The notes under the pieces: generated by a model | What the model was told of the DNA's origin: nothing | Databases searched by the model: none | The model's input: only the letters and a program-made list of their open reading frames with translations | Made by a program: the position numbers and the translations under genes | Shown here: positions 37,253 to 48,400 of the stretch, piece by piece | How the letters are laid out: every line of letters starts with the position of its first letter | How positions within the stretch are numbered: the stretch's first letter is position 1 | DNA from: Rotaria sordida | Taxonomy: Eukaryota; Rotifera; Eurotatoria; Philodinida; Philodinidae | Length of the DNA stretch: 64,000 nt | Assembly (NCBI GenBank): GCA_905250125.1 | Contig: CAJNOL010000224.1 | Location: forward strand, 62,001-126,000 | Direction of reading: 5' to 3'

Positions 37253-38934
37253 GGGAATTTAAACGTATTCTATTTCCTATTCTATCAAAAAATATATCCC
37301 CACTTCGACCATCAATAACAAGTGCATCATATCGTGATACAAAACAATATGAAGCTTTATTTAGCGAAAGTTGTGCACAAATTCAAGAACAAATAATTCA
37401 TCATCGTTGGCCATTTTGTCCAATTTATTTATTACATATTAATACATATTGTCATATTGATTATTTTGCTATACCAGCTGAAATAGCTCTTGTTGAAACA
37501 ACATTTTGGCCACAATTATATGAAAGTAATATTGATGTACAATCAATGAATATAACAAAAAAAATTAATGAACATTATGAACGTCATTCAAATTTATCAA
37601 AACGTTTTTGTTTAATTACGGATGATTTTCATGATTTTGTTCATCCAGGTGATCAATTACCAACTGGTTATCAAGCAGATATTCTCGAACATTCAAGACG
37701 AACTCATGGTTTGAAAATATTTTATTTATTTTTTCATTTTTTTTCTGCCCTTGTTTCATCAAAACGAGTTATTTTGATAGAGAAAAACAAGCGAGACGGA
37801 CGTTTTTTATTCGATGTGTTCAGTATAACTTACTTCTCAAAAGATTACCTTAACTAAAATATCTTCATCGTTATATTTTGAAATTAGATTAACAGTTACT
37901 ATCTTAATAAATTGTACAGATCATATTGTCTTTAGTTTGAAGAAAATCATAATTTTAACAATTGAGTTTTTTATGAGAAAAGAAAAAGACAATATTTGTA
38001 TTTGTTTATTTTAAATCAATGATAAAGAATAAATTCTATTGTATTGTATTTTTCCTTACGATATTTATTTTTCTTTTTCTGATTCATTTTAGGTTTACCA
38101 TGTACCCCATATGAAAAAATTGGTACACAAGATTATAATCAATTATTAGATGATTTAAATGAAATGCTTGATTCATTATGTGATTTTCGTAATAAAATTC
38201 ATAATGAACCAATGCCAATGTTTTGTACAATGGAATCATTTTGGTCAACAAAAGCTGCACTTGATTGGCTTTATGATCAACCATCAACACGAGATCGTAA
38301 TGATGATTATACATTATATCCAATTGAAGCATTAATTGCTGTTATTTGTGAAAATTTCTATAATCAAGTTCAATTTAAATGTGATCTTGGCGTGTTAATG
38401 GGGTTTATATTTTAATTATCGAAATAATAATAATAATAATAACGATGTCTTTCTTTTTTGTCTTTAGTAAAACTCCTCAACAACCTGTACTTCATTCTCG
38501 TGCATGTGATTATCATGCTATACTTGAGAATAAATATTGTGCTATGGCTCATGTAAGTTTATCTATTGATTTAATATTATCGCTTTTGTTGTTTTTTTTT
38601 TTGTTAAAACAAAAAGGTTCGTGATTTAGCAAAATATTATATTTCATTAATGGCTTATTTATTCTATACATATTGTGATCATAATTCATCAACATTATTA
38701 CCTTATATAAAAGTAACATATCAAGGTAATTTATCACTACAACAAGAAGCATATTGGTCTGGTAAAAAAAATGATCAATATAAAAAAATAACAAATGATA
38801 ATTGTTTAACATTTAATGGTACTTTATTATCATCATTGAATATAAATTCAAATGATAAATCATTTGATAATAATAAAAATTCAATTAAAATAAAAAAATA
38901 TGAATATAATCGAAACAATTCAATAAGTATGTAA
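37168..38934 (+). CDS. MAEL: Maelstrom-domain protein, 417 aa
   Basis: Four exons, 37168-37708, 38093-38402, 38468-38552 and 38617-38934, join to 1254 nt. The Maelstrom domain starts near residue 75: HHRWPFCPIYLLHINTYCHI, then PAEIALVETTF, FHDFVHPGDQLPTGYQAD, HSRRTHGLPCTPYEKI, DYNQLLDDL and, later, CDYHAILENKYC. The spaced Glu, His and Cys residues are those of the RNase-H-like, putatively metal-binding Maelstrom fold. In animals Maelstrom acts in the piRNA pathway to silence transposons in the germline. No HMG box precedes the domain; instead the start carries a run of Asn coded by an (AAT)n repeat at 37218-37250. An unseen upstream exon could supply an HMG box, but none is evident within 800 bases. 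Confidence 0.83.
37218..37250 (+). repeat. (AAT)n repeat coding for poly-asparagine
   Basis: About eleven AAT units inside the first Maelstrom exon, giving an Asn run at about residues 18-28. Confidence 0.9.
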
Positions 38935-39401
38935 AATTATTAATGAATGTTCCAGAAAAAGAATTGTACTAAATCTTAGTGTCTTTCATAAGCATAAAAA
39001 ATTTTCTTTTATATGTCAAAAGATATAGAATTTCATGTTGTACAAAACTATTGCCTTTATTTTTTTTCAAACAAATTTAACTTTGTCAACATCAAACTTA
39101 AAAGATTTACGTTTACTTCGTCATTCAATTACGATTTCATATTCTCTGTTGACGCCTACTGATTTTTGTAAAGCCTTCGCTTGTCAAAGTCAATGCCAGA
39201 AGTAAACTATTTACTACCATTAGATAGAGAATTTAGGGTTGTGTATCTCATTGCGACAACCTGAGATCATCGATATGAAGTTCTTCTATACGAAGATTGT
39301 CCAATGCTTTTTCAATCATCTTCATTTCTAAGTTTTATTTCGGCGATCATTTCTTTTGTTCACTATTTCTGAATATTTATTGTATATATATATATATACA
39401 G

Positions 39402-39980
39402 GGTGCGTAAAAATGCTTTTCCAGGCGCGTAACACTATAGTTTCAAATAGCACACATAACTAACTTTCTACCAAATTAAAGCGCGTCGAAAATGGGATTT
39501 TTTGATACTAAATTGTAAGAGTTATCAAAACTTTCTGATGTNNNNNNNNNNGATACAATATATATTAAATAAGAGTAGATAATAATATTTAGAAAAATGA
39601 ATCAAACTTCAAGTTCTACTTTTAGTTGATAGGACTATAGTTCTCTACAAGATAACATGTCTCTGAGATATTCATGACATTCCTTAATGAACGACATCCA
39701 TATGGAGAAACGTTCACAAATAGTTTTTCGCCATCTCCTAAGGGAGAACTACATAAAAATGACTTTCGGGATTTTCTTCAGATTTTTGTAATTCAGTCAA
39801 AAAATGTCATGGCGAGCTCAGAGACGTGACATTTTGAAAAGAATTACTTATTCTGTCGCTCCCATTTAATCAAAGCGAGCTTTTATTTTCGAATTCTGGA
39901 TGCTAAAACACTAGATTTGGCGATTTTTAACTCGCTATTTGGGCTTGTTATGTGTGTTATCATTACGAAAAAAATTCAAA
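39402..39980. mobile_element. Possible DNA transposon remnant with inverted ends, interrupted by the gap
   Basis: The sequence cagggtgcgtaaaaatgc at 39402 follows a TA run and looks like a transposon terminus. About 45 bases in, atagcacacataactaac has a near-complement, gttatgtgtgttat, at about 39948-39962. The gap at 39542-39551 lies between them. No transposase is seen. Element boundaries are uncertain. Confidence 0.3.
39542..39551. other. Assembly gap, ten N
   Basis: Ten unresolved bases. This may be a placeholder of arbitrary size, and it sits in repeat-like DNA. Confidence 0.99.
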
Positions 39981-41085
39981 ATTAAATTTGTATGCTCAAT
40001 TTTTGAAACGATTGTGTTAGAGTCCTACAAAGTCATGACTTTTTAACTCGGAAGATGTTTTCTTTGTTTTTTTTTCTATTTCATGTTACTTGGTTATTGG
40101 ATGGATAGTTTTCGTTTATTGGACGTTACAATTGTCAAAAATAAATGCTACATAATCCAAGAATAAAATTGGCTTTCTGAAGACCGATACAAAGCTCTAA
40201 TACATTGATAAATTGAATCAATATAAACAAAATAATAACAATATTTTTACATTCAAAAAACCGATCACAAATATGACGAGAAGTTTTTTTGGTTTTTGAA
40301 AAAATTTTCAGTAAGAAAAAATATTAAAAAGAATAATAAACTAAAGATATTCACCTCATTATCATGATTAAAATAATTCTAAATATCAATCAGGAATAAT
40401 AGTAAATGTCAACTTTAGGAGAAAGAATTATAACTGATGTTAATGATAGGATCGACAGGACAAATTACATGTTTAAAAGACTAATTATAAAACAAAGAAG
40501 AAATCATAAGCATAATAATTTTTATTTTTGTTATCATACAACTAGTGAATGATTTGATATTTTTTTATATGTACTTACAAAATATTCATAATAAAATAAG
40601 CAGTAAAATTTTAAAAATATATACACACTTATTGAACCTCATATCACTAATCTATTACGATGAAGTATTATTCGGTTTCTTTTTTTTTTTTTGTTTATTT
40701 TTAGAATCTCACGATAATAATAAAGTAACAAAATATGGAAACCTTTTTTTTTCTGTAAATGACATTTCGATGTCTCATATTGTTCGCATATAACAAATAT
40801 TGAACTTGTCAATTATCTTCAACTATGATTGGTAAGTACACGAGCTTTCAATTCATTTTTTTGTTATGCGTAGGCGTTTGAGAATAACAGATTATCTATT
40901 GTATAAGAAAAGTGCTTACCATTTTCTTTTTCTTATATATAGATAATTGATGCTAAAAATTATTGAAGTAGACCAACTGATCGAAGTTCGAAAAAGACTC
41001 CCTGCGGTTACAAGATCATTAACTATAAGAATAAAACAATTCTTAAGAAAGAAAAGGACAAAAAAAAGGGGACAGAGAAAAAAAA

Positions 41086-41125
41086 AGAGAGAGAGAGAGG
41101 GAGAGAGAGAGAGATAGAGATAGAG
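41086..41125. repeat. (AG)n purine tract upstream of the neuropeptide gene
   Basis: About 20 AG units with few interruptions, ending about 135 bases before the ATG at 41260. It could lie in the promoter or 5-prime UTR. Confidence 0.8.
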
Positions 41126-41259
41126 CGCAAGAATAATAGCAAAATATAAAAAACTTCTTATATTCTCTTCATCTCTTTTCATATTCGGAAAAAATCTCAT
41201 ACAGACACATCTCTTCTCTTTTTGTGTCATTTATCTTTATCATACTATATCAATAAATA

Positions 41260-41688
41260 ATGCCTCATCGTTTATCATTGACATTGATATTTTTTTCAAT
41301 AATATTATTTCAAATTTCATATATTTATACAACTCCAATTATTTCTGGAACAACAACTCATATTATTGATGAAAATGACGATGAATATCAACATGCATAC
41401 AATGGTTTTATTTATTATATTAAAAATATTCTTGATGAAAGAAATATATATGAACAAGCAACACTACTTAATCAATTACGTGAGTATCTTAATCGTATGT
41501 GTATTGCTGGAACTTTTGGACCATCACATGCTGATGCATGTCAACGTATAGCTGATGTTATTCATCAAACTTATATACATAATCATCGAAATGATGATGA
41601 AAACAATGATACATCCAATGAAACACACGGAATACAAAAACGTTTCTTTTGTAATGGTTTTATTGGTTGTAAAAATGTTTCTGGCTGA
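41260..41688 (+). CDS. Secreted neuropeptide precursor with CCAP-like cyclic peptide
   Basis: A 142-residue single-exon frame. Residues 1-25 form a clear signal peptide (MPHRLSLTLIFFSIILFQIS). The middle (about 48-105) is helical with two cysteines (MCIAGTFGPSHADACQRI). The end is a classic processing site: KR at 127-128, then FFCNGFIGC, then KNVSG and the stop. The two cysteines of FCNGFIGC match the disulfide ring of crustacean cardioactive peptide (PFCNAFTGC-amide), and the final Gly before the stop would give an amide. The expected product is a 13-residue amidated ring peptide. The frame stays open for 34 codons past the TGA. Assignment to the CCAP family is by motif only; other ring peptides are possible. 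Confidence 0.75.
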   Translation: MPHRLSLTLIFFSIILFQISYIYTTPIISGTTTHIIDENDDEYQHAYNGFIYYIKNILDERNIYEQATLLNQLREYLNRMCIAGTFGPSHADACQRIADVIHQTYIHNHRNDDENNDTSNETHGIQKRFFCNGFIGCKNVSG

Positions 41689-41852
41689 CTGTTAAATAAA
41701 CAATATGGTGTAAAAAAGAAGAAAAAAGTTAAACAATTAATTAAACGCGCACGAGAATATTATTGTGAAGTTTTATTTCGAAGAGATGCATAATAATAAA
41801 AAGAAATTAATCCTCGTGTGTTTTTTTTCTTTTTGTTTTTTTTTCTTTTTAT

Positions 41853-44015
41853 TTATTTATTCATTATTGACAAAAGTATATTACTCTCACGAATACCACT
41901 TTCTAATGCACCATGAACAGTTGAATAGGCTCTTGCACTAGTTGCTTCACCAGCAAATTGTATTCTTGGAATCTAAAGAATGAAACAAAGAAAGAAAAAA
42001 AAAAGCATATTTTAATTCATCATTTTCTAATTATCATAAATGCATAAAAATTCATTTATATCAATATATCGATTTTCAATAACTAATTCCTGTCTAATAA
42101 AATTATTTTTGATGTTTTTCTTGATAGAATTAGGCGATTCATCACTATTATAAATACCATTACGGAATATAAAATATTCTGATTTTGTTTTTTTTTTCTA
42201 TGAAAATTAGAGTCATACCCCGTCTGGTGCATAAGTAGCTCTTAATTGTTCTCCGTCTTTTGTCGATGATTTTATCGAATAATATGAATAAGATCCACGA
42301 ATAAATTTGTTTTTATACCATTCACTTCTAAATATAATTCCAAAGGAACATAAAATTATAAGAGTCATATGATAATGAGAATGTTATGTTACTTTAGTAC
42401 ACGAATTAGTGGATTTAATTTGAAAGATATATTCAAATAATAACATAAAACTTCATGACAAATTTGACCAATAATATATTCACTAAGATCTTCTAATAAA
42501 ACAGCAGCTGGACCACCAAACCAACAGATTAAAATAGGAATATTTGTTGATGGTAAAACTACATATCGATGAATTGCTTCAATAATAGTATTTATTAGTT
42601 GAATATCAATTTTTTCCGTCTTTAATAAGTTTTTCAATGAATTAGAAAATTCAATTGACTTTTGTTTTTGTGCTTGCAATAGAATAATATCGCCAACATT
42701 TTCCGGCCAAAACAATTTTTCATAGATCATTATGACCTAAAGAAAAATTTTTGAAATTCTATATTTTTTAATAAATAATTATTTTACTTTATTTATTACA
42801 TCAAATCCAAGATTATTAATTGCATCTTGTTTTTGTTCAATAAGTTCAATTTCATCAACAAATATTGAAGAAAAATTTTCTTTTAAATAACCTAATGAAC
42901 TAGTCCATATGATATGATCACATAATATTGCACTTATTGGTTGTTGTTGTTCCGATGTTTTATCATGATGTCGAATATTAACAAGTAATTGATGATTTTC
43001 TTTAAGATATTTTACTCGAATTACTTCAGAATTTAAACGAATTCGATTATCATCTGGTATAAATGATTTCATATAGGATATGAATGGACGATAACCACCA
43101 TTTTTAAACTCAATTTCATATAATCCATTGAGATATTCATATGATCCATATTCTAAATAGAAAATGTAATTTATATATATATATATAAAATTAAACAATC
43201 TATTCTACCTGCTAAACTTAAATCAGATAATTTAAAACAACCATTTTCAATAAGTTCACCTTTATTGAAAAAATCACAAAATGCATCAACTAAATTGTCT
43301 AAAGAAGGTATTGCAGATAATAAACGTTGTTTCAAATGTTCGAGAAGATAATCCGACAATGGATAATTTTTTGGTATTGTTGTATCACCAAATATAGATC
43401 GAGCTTCATCAAGTAATTCTTCCCATACAATTAGAACTTGTCTTATTATTTCTGGATCAACTATAGTTCGATCAGATGTTATAGCAAGTATTTCTATATA
43501 AACAACAACAACAAAAAAAAAAAAAAGAAAAAGAAAATACACAATAATAGAGATTATATTTAATTAATCAATTTTAGAATTTTTCTTTTCGTCATTATTC
43601 AATTATTTCTCGAAACAAAACATACCATTACTTTTAATATCTGTAACAGGTAAAATACAATCCAATGATTTACAAATTTCATAAAGAAGATTATTTGTTT
43701 CTCCATGAATAAATTGTGCACCCTATTAATATTATTACTAACATTAAGAATATGACAAAAATAAAAAATAATTATTCGTTGTTTACCAAATCAACAGTAA
43801 CATTCGGAACTGTTTTTGAAATCATAGAAATTAATAATAATTATTTGAAATATAAAAATAGAAAAACAAAAATAACCTGCATCAATTGTACGAATACGAC
43901 CACCTATATAATTTTGTGCTTCAATGAGTAAATAATCAACATTTGAACCTAATGTTTTAGCCGCAGCAAGACCTGCTGCACCACCACCAACAATGATTAC
44001 CTTGACAGACTCCAT
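41853..44015 (-). CDS. FAD-dependent spermine/polyamine oxidase, 493 aa
   Basis: Eight exons: 44015-43877, 43809-43787, 43722-43626, 43493-43209, 43152-42788, 42736-42393, 42327-42219 and 41972-41853, joining to 1482 nt. Residues 7-15 carry the dinucleotide fold VIIVGGGAAGL; then YIGGRIRTID and VTVDLGAQFIHG, the flavin amine oxidase signature. The carboxy end has RGSYSYYSIK, YAPDG and IQFAGEATSARAYSTVHGAL, typical of spermine and N1-acetylpolyamine oxidases. The enzyme should oxidise polyamines to shorter amines, an aldehyde and hydrogen peroxide. No peroxisomal tripeptide ends the protein (it ends SIMNK). Exon 2 is only 23 nt and is needed to restore the VTVDL segment. Spermine versus acetylpolyamine preference cannot be told. 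Confidence 0.9.
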
Positions 44016-45443
44016 TACATACACGTCTATATTTGCTTATTTTTAGTTCTTCTATCTTGTTTTTTTTTACGCCTCTCTACAGATATATCTATATATATAT
44101 GTAATCAGCTCACCTTGTTATTATTTTCAGTTAATAGTAATAGATATACACTTACTCTGTAAAGTAATTTTTCTTTTTCTTTTATCATAAAACGAAATAT
44201 TATTCACAAATCAATAGAACCAGAAGTGGCCTTGTTTTTTATACGACTGTTACCAAGCTTTTTTATTATTACGAATTAGATAGATTGAAGCTAAACTATA
44301 GAGAAGAAAAATTAAAGAATTAGAAGAGAATTCAAATACCTTTATCTTTAAATATTGATTTTGTAAACATAAAGATTACAATACATTTTGTGCTTCTATT
44401 GATTAGGAAATTTCATTTTGTTCTTGTGTTTGTTACGTCAATTGAATCTTATTAATTAATTGAATAAATTAAAAATCACAATAAAAGTAAAAAGATTAAG
44501 AATCATTTTGTTTTTCGTTCGATCCAAAATAATTATGTTAATTAAAGAGAAAATTTATAAAACACCAAAAAAAAAAATATACATATATAAATTTTCTTTG
44601 ATTAATATAAATTATCATAATACTAACATATGATAATTAGTTTGAAAAGTCGAAAATTATTTTGAGAATGATACTCAAAATTAACAAGAAATCTTTTCAT
44701 GCAAATATTCTTTTGGTCTTATATATTTCTATAACACATAACATACAACAACAAAAAAGACATTTTTAAGCCTAAAGGCATCAATGAGCTGATGGTCAAT
44801 TAAGGCATAATATATCTTAGTAGAACATTGAAACGTAATTAAATTCAATAAGTGATACTTGTATCATTAAATCTATGTGGTATTCTATGGTATTGTTCTT
44901 ATATTTTTGTAGGCGAGAATAAGTCTTCTCTTCATCAACCCTCATCCTCATCCATGCCTCAAGGTAAATATCATCTATAGAATTTAATAAAATTTTAATA
45001 TTCTCATAAAAATAGATTTTTTCATCGTCAACTCCGACTCAAATCTGCCTTCAGGCTAAAAGAAATTCTTGCTCGTATGACATACAATATGCACGTAATT
45101 TATATTTTTGTTAATCATTTTCACTGATATTTGTTTTCTACTACAGAATCACATAAAAACTTTGAATTTTCAATTTTATATAATGTGTAACATATCTATT
45201 TTTTGATATTACCTGGTATTTCTATTCATCTTGTTGATATTTTTACAAATTTTGACATAACAATAAAATTTATCGAAAAAAAAAACAAAAGTCAATCCAA
45301 ATAAATGCTATTCAAACAATTGTTATATATTCTATAATATTCAAATAGAGATTTCAATTTATATATTTATTTCCATAAGCCCAACTTAAAAATTATATCA
45401 CAATGTTATTCAAAAAAACAAATAAAATAAAAAAAAAATTGTC
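44016..45443. other. Intergenic between the polyamine oxidase and COG5 genes
   Basis: About 1.4 kb, AT-rich, with short AT runs (44088-44102) and no supported gene. Confidence 0.5.
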
Positions 45444-48400
45444 CTAAGCAATAGATCCTAAACCTTTTTCAAGTATATTAAGAATAATAACATAAATAGG
45501 AGCAAATTCTTTTTGTTGTCGATTTCGAACTGTTTGAACATATGTTTCTAATGTTCCTCTAAAAAATAAAAACAAAGATATTTATTGAAAATAAATCTCA
45601 AAATAATAATAATAAAAAAAAAAAACAATATACTTGATCATTGCTAATCGATCACTCATATTCGGATGTTCATCAAGCCATTGAATATATCGAGTTATTG
45701 ACCAATTCATTACCTTTCAAAAAATAAATGAAAATAGAAAAAAAAAAAAACAAATCATTATATTCATACTTGATGTGGTGAACGCATTTCAATTGGTGCT
45801 CTTGAAAATAAATGATGAAGAACAATATCATATGGAACAACATCACCAATAGCTGAATTATTTTGAAATTCTTCTGTAGTTAAAATTAATAATGATCGAA
45901 ATGCTTTTAAAATTTTATAATGTTTTCCTAAATCTATTAATCGACGACAAAATGGTGATAAAGCAAGTTCAATTTGTGCAAAATCAACAACTAAACGTAA
46001 TAATCCACCTTCACCTAATGGTCGAACAAGACTAATATGTTCCATAAATAAAATAATTGCTCGACATGCAATTGGTGCAAGACTAAAAAATGATAAAAAA
46101 AAAAAAAAAAAAAAAAAAGACAAAACTATTTTTATAAAATATATTAAACTTACTTTTCATACATAAAATCTTTACATTGAAATTCACTAAAATAATCTTT
46201 TTGTATACGTATTATAAATTCTTGTAATTCTTTCATATATAATGAACTTTGAGAATCTGATTGACTTGCAGCTGATCTATGAAAAATAAAAACAATTCAA
46301 AAAAAAATCTTTTTGTTTTAGATTTATTGATTATTTCATACTGCGAAAAATCTTCTGTATGAATTGTAGCAAGTATAGCTTCAATACAATCGGCAACAGA
46401 ATTAAGAAATGGATGAATTGCTGTATTCATTAATGAATGAACACACTAAAACAACAAAAATTAGAAAAATATTAATTTTCATTCTCGTTTTGTTTTCTGC
46501 ATATTTTCATACTTGTAAAGCATCAGTAATACGTGTCGTTGCATTTAATGAAAGATTTTGTTGTTCAGAAAGCATCTAAATAAAAAGATATAAGAAAACT
46601 TGTTTTTATTTTTGTTTTCATTAATGATATTAAACCTTAGTTATCATTGAACAGAAATTATAAAGAATATTAATTGCAGCTATATTACGTAATTGAGCTG
46701 GTGTTGGTGCAGAAACAACTTGACTTCCTTCACTATCCGTACAAATCTATGATAGAAAACAAGAAATACTTTTTTGTTTTTTAATATAGATTCTTTTGAT
46801 ATTCATGTCATACCGATTGTTCGCATCTATAAAGAATATATATATATATATATATTTATAATGAAAGACATTTAATTAATTAAAATTACTTTGCTGCAAA
46901 TAATTGAATAGCTTTAGCTATATTACGTGCTACTTTATTAACTAATGCTTCACTAACAGTTGAAACTGATAACTCACTAAAAACAAAAAAAGAAAAATGA
47001 TACAAAATTTTTGAATTAATAAATAAATTTTGATCTTATATTTTAGAATGTCTTATGTTTTCTTCACAAAGAAAATGATGTAATTTAGTTTTCAATACAG
47101 ATAATTAAATGTAGGATTGTATGGCTCTAAAAGTCGTAAAGTGCGTCACTTCTGTATGTAAATGAACAATTTGCTTTTGTACTATGTTGACTTTCCCACT
47201 TACAGGAGAACGTTTTCAACTAATCAATCGCGTTCTTATCGAAATCCAGTGGATTGCAGGTAATCAACTATGCTGATTTTTCAGAATAACAAACTTTCCT
47301 CCAAAATTTTTTTTTTATCTGTCCAAATTATAGAGCATATCAAATTACCTAGAAAATGGTAACTTTTTCTCTGAGCAAATCCAAAATAAATTTGGCAAAA
47401 TGTTTGTTATGCTGAAAAATCAGTATATAAAAACCTAAGAGGATTTCTTATGGTCAATAATCCGTAATAAAGTAACTTTTGATAAGATAGCAATTGATCA
47501 GTTGAAAATGTTTCCTCGTTAGAGAAAAATAGATTAGAATACCGATCTTACAAGAATAAAGTTAAAATACTCAAGTTTCAAACAAATAGATATATTATGA
47601 AATTCTTCTATAATATTAAATCTTTTTGTAGAAATTGACAAGTTTAATTCTAGGTCAGACCTGATGAACTGTAGAAAACATTCTCTAATCTGTTGAAACA
47701 TTTTTTTTTTGTTCTAGTTTTAGCAAAAAGATTTCCAGGCTTGAAAAGTCCTTGCTCTATTCTAGGAATTTCACTTCAGAGTATTCTTTTATTGAACTAC
47801 TGTTCCTAAAGCATTAAAAAAACAAAAGAACTTCGAACAGCTTAGTTCCTGCGGCTGCACCGTTGGAATAGTTCTTCTAATAGAATCTGATCTGAACTGG
47901 GAGCTGATCGACCTCTACATATTACATAAATCAGAAAAAATTGAGCTAAAAAAAAAAACCTGTCAGAATGTAAAATAATGAATACACTATTGATATCATA
48001 AATTTTTATTGTTTAAATTTTAAAAATACAACGAATAGATATTCTTTCTAGATGAATTCTTTTCATTAAATTCTTCTTACTTAATCATAACTTTAATAAG
48101 ATTTTCTAATTCTTGTTGTGTTGGTAATAATTTTGCTGTACTACTACTAAACATAAGATTAATTGGATCTGATAAACGTGATAATGATATTGATAAATAA
48201 GATTTTTCGAATATATCAAAACATTCATTTAATTGTATATTTGTTCTAATAACAGAAAAAAAAAATAACAACAAACAATTCAATATTAATTAACAAAATA
48301 ACAACAAACTTTTGTTTTTCATCTGGTTGTTCGGAATCATGTAATTCTTCATCTATAATATCCATTTCAATATCACTAAAACCTGGTTGTAATTGATTTA

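Larger units (their letters stand above)
38935..41259. other. Intergenic with an assembly gap and transposon-like remains
   Basis: About 2.3 kb between Maelstrom and the neuropeptide gene. It holds the N gap, a possible transposon end at 39402 and an AG-repeat tract at 41086-41125 just upstream of the neuropeptide ATG. No protein gene is supported. Confidence 0.5.

Noticed and set aside
38084..38812. Minus-strand frames of 82 and 87 codons
   Set aside because: They overlap Maelstrom coding exons on the other strand and have no motif of their own.
41366..41551. Overlapping 61-codon frame within the neuropeptide gene
   Set aside because: A shadow frame; the main frame has the signal peptide and cleavage site.
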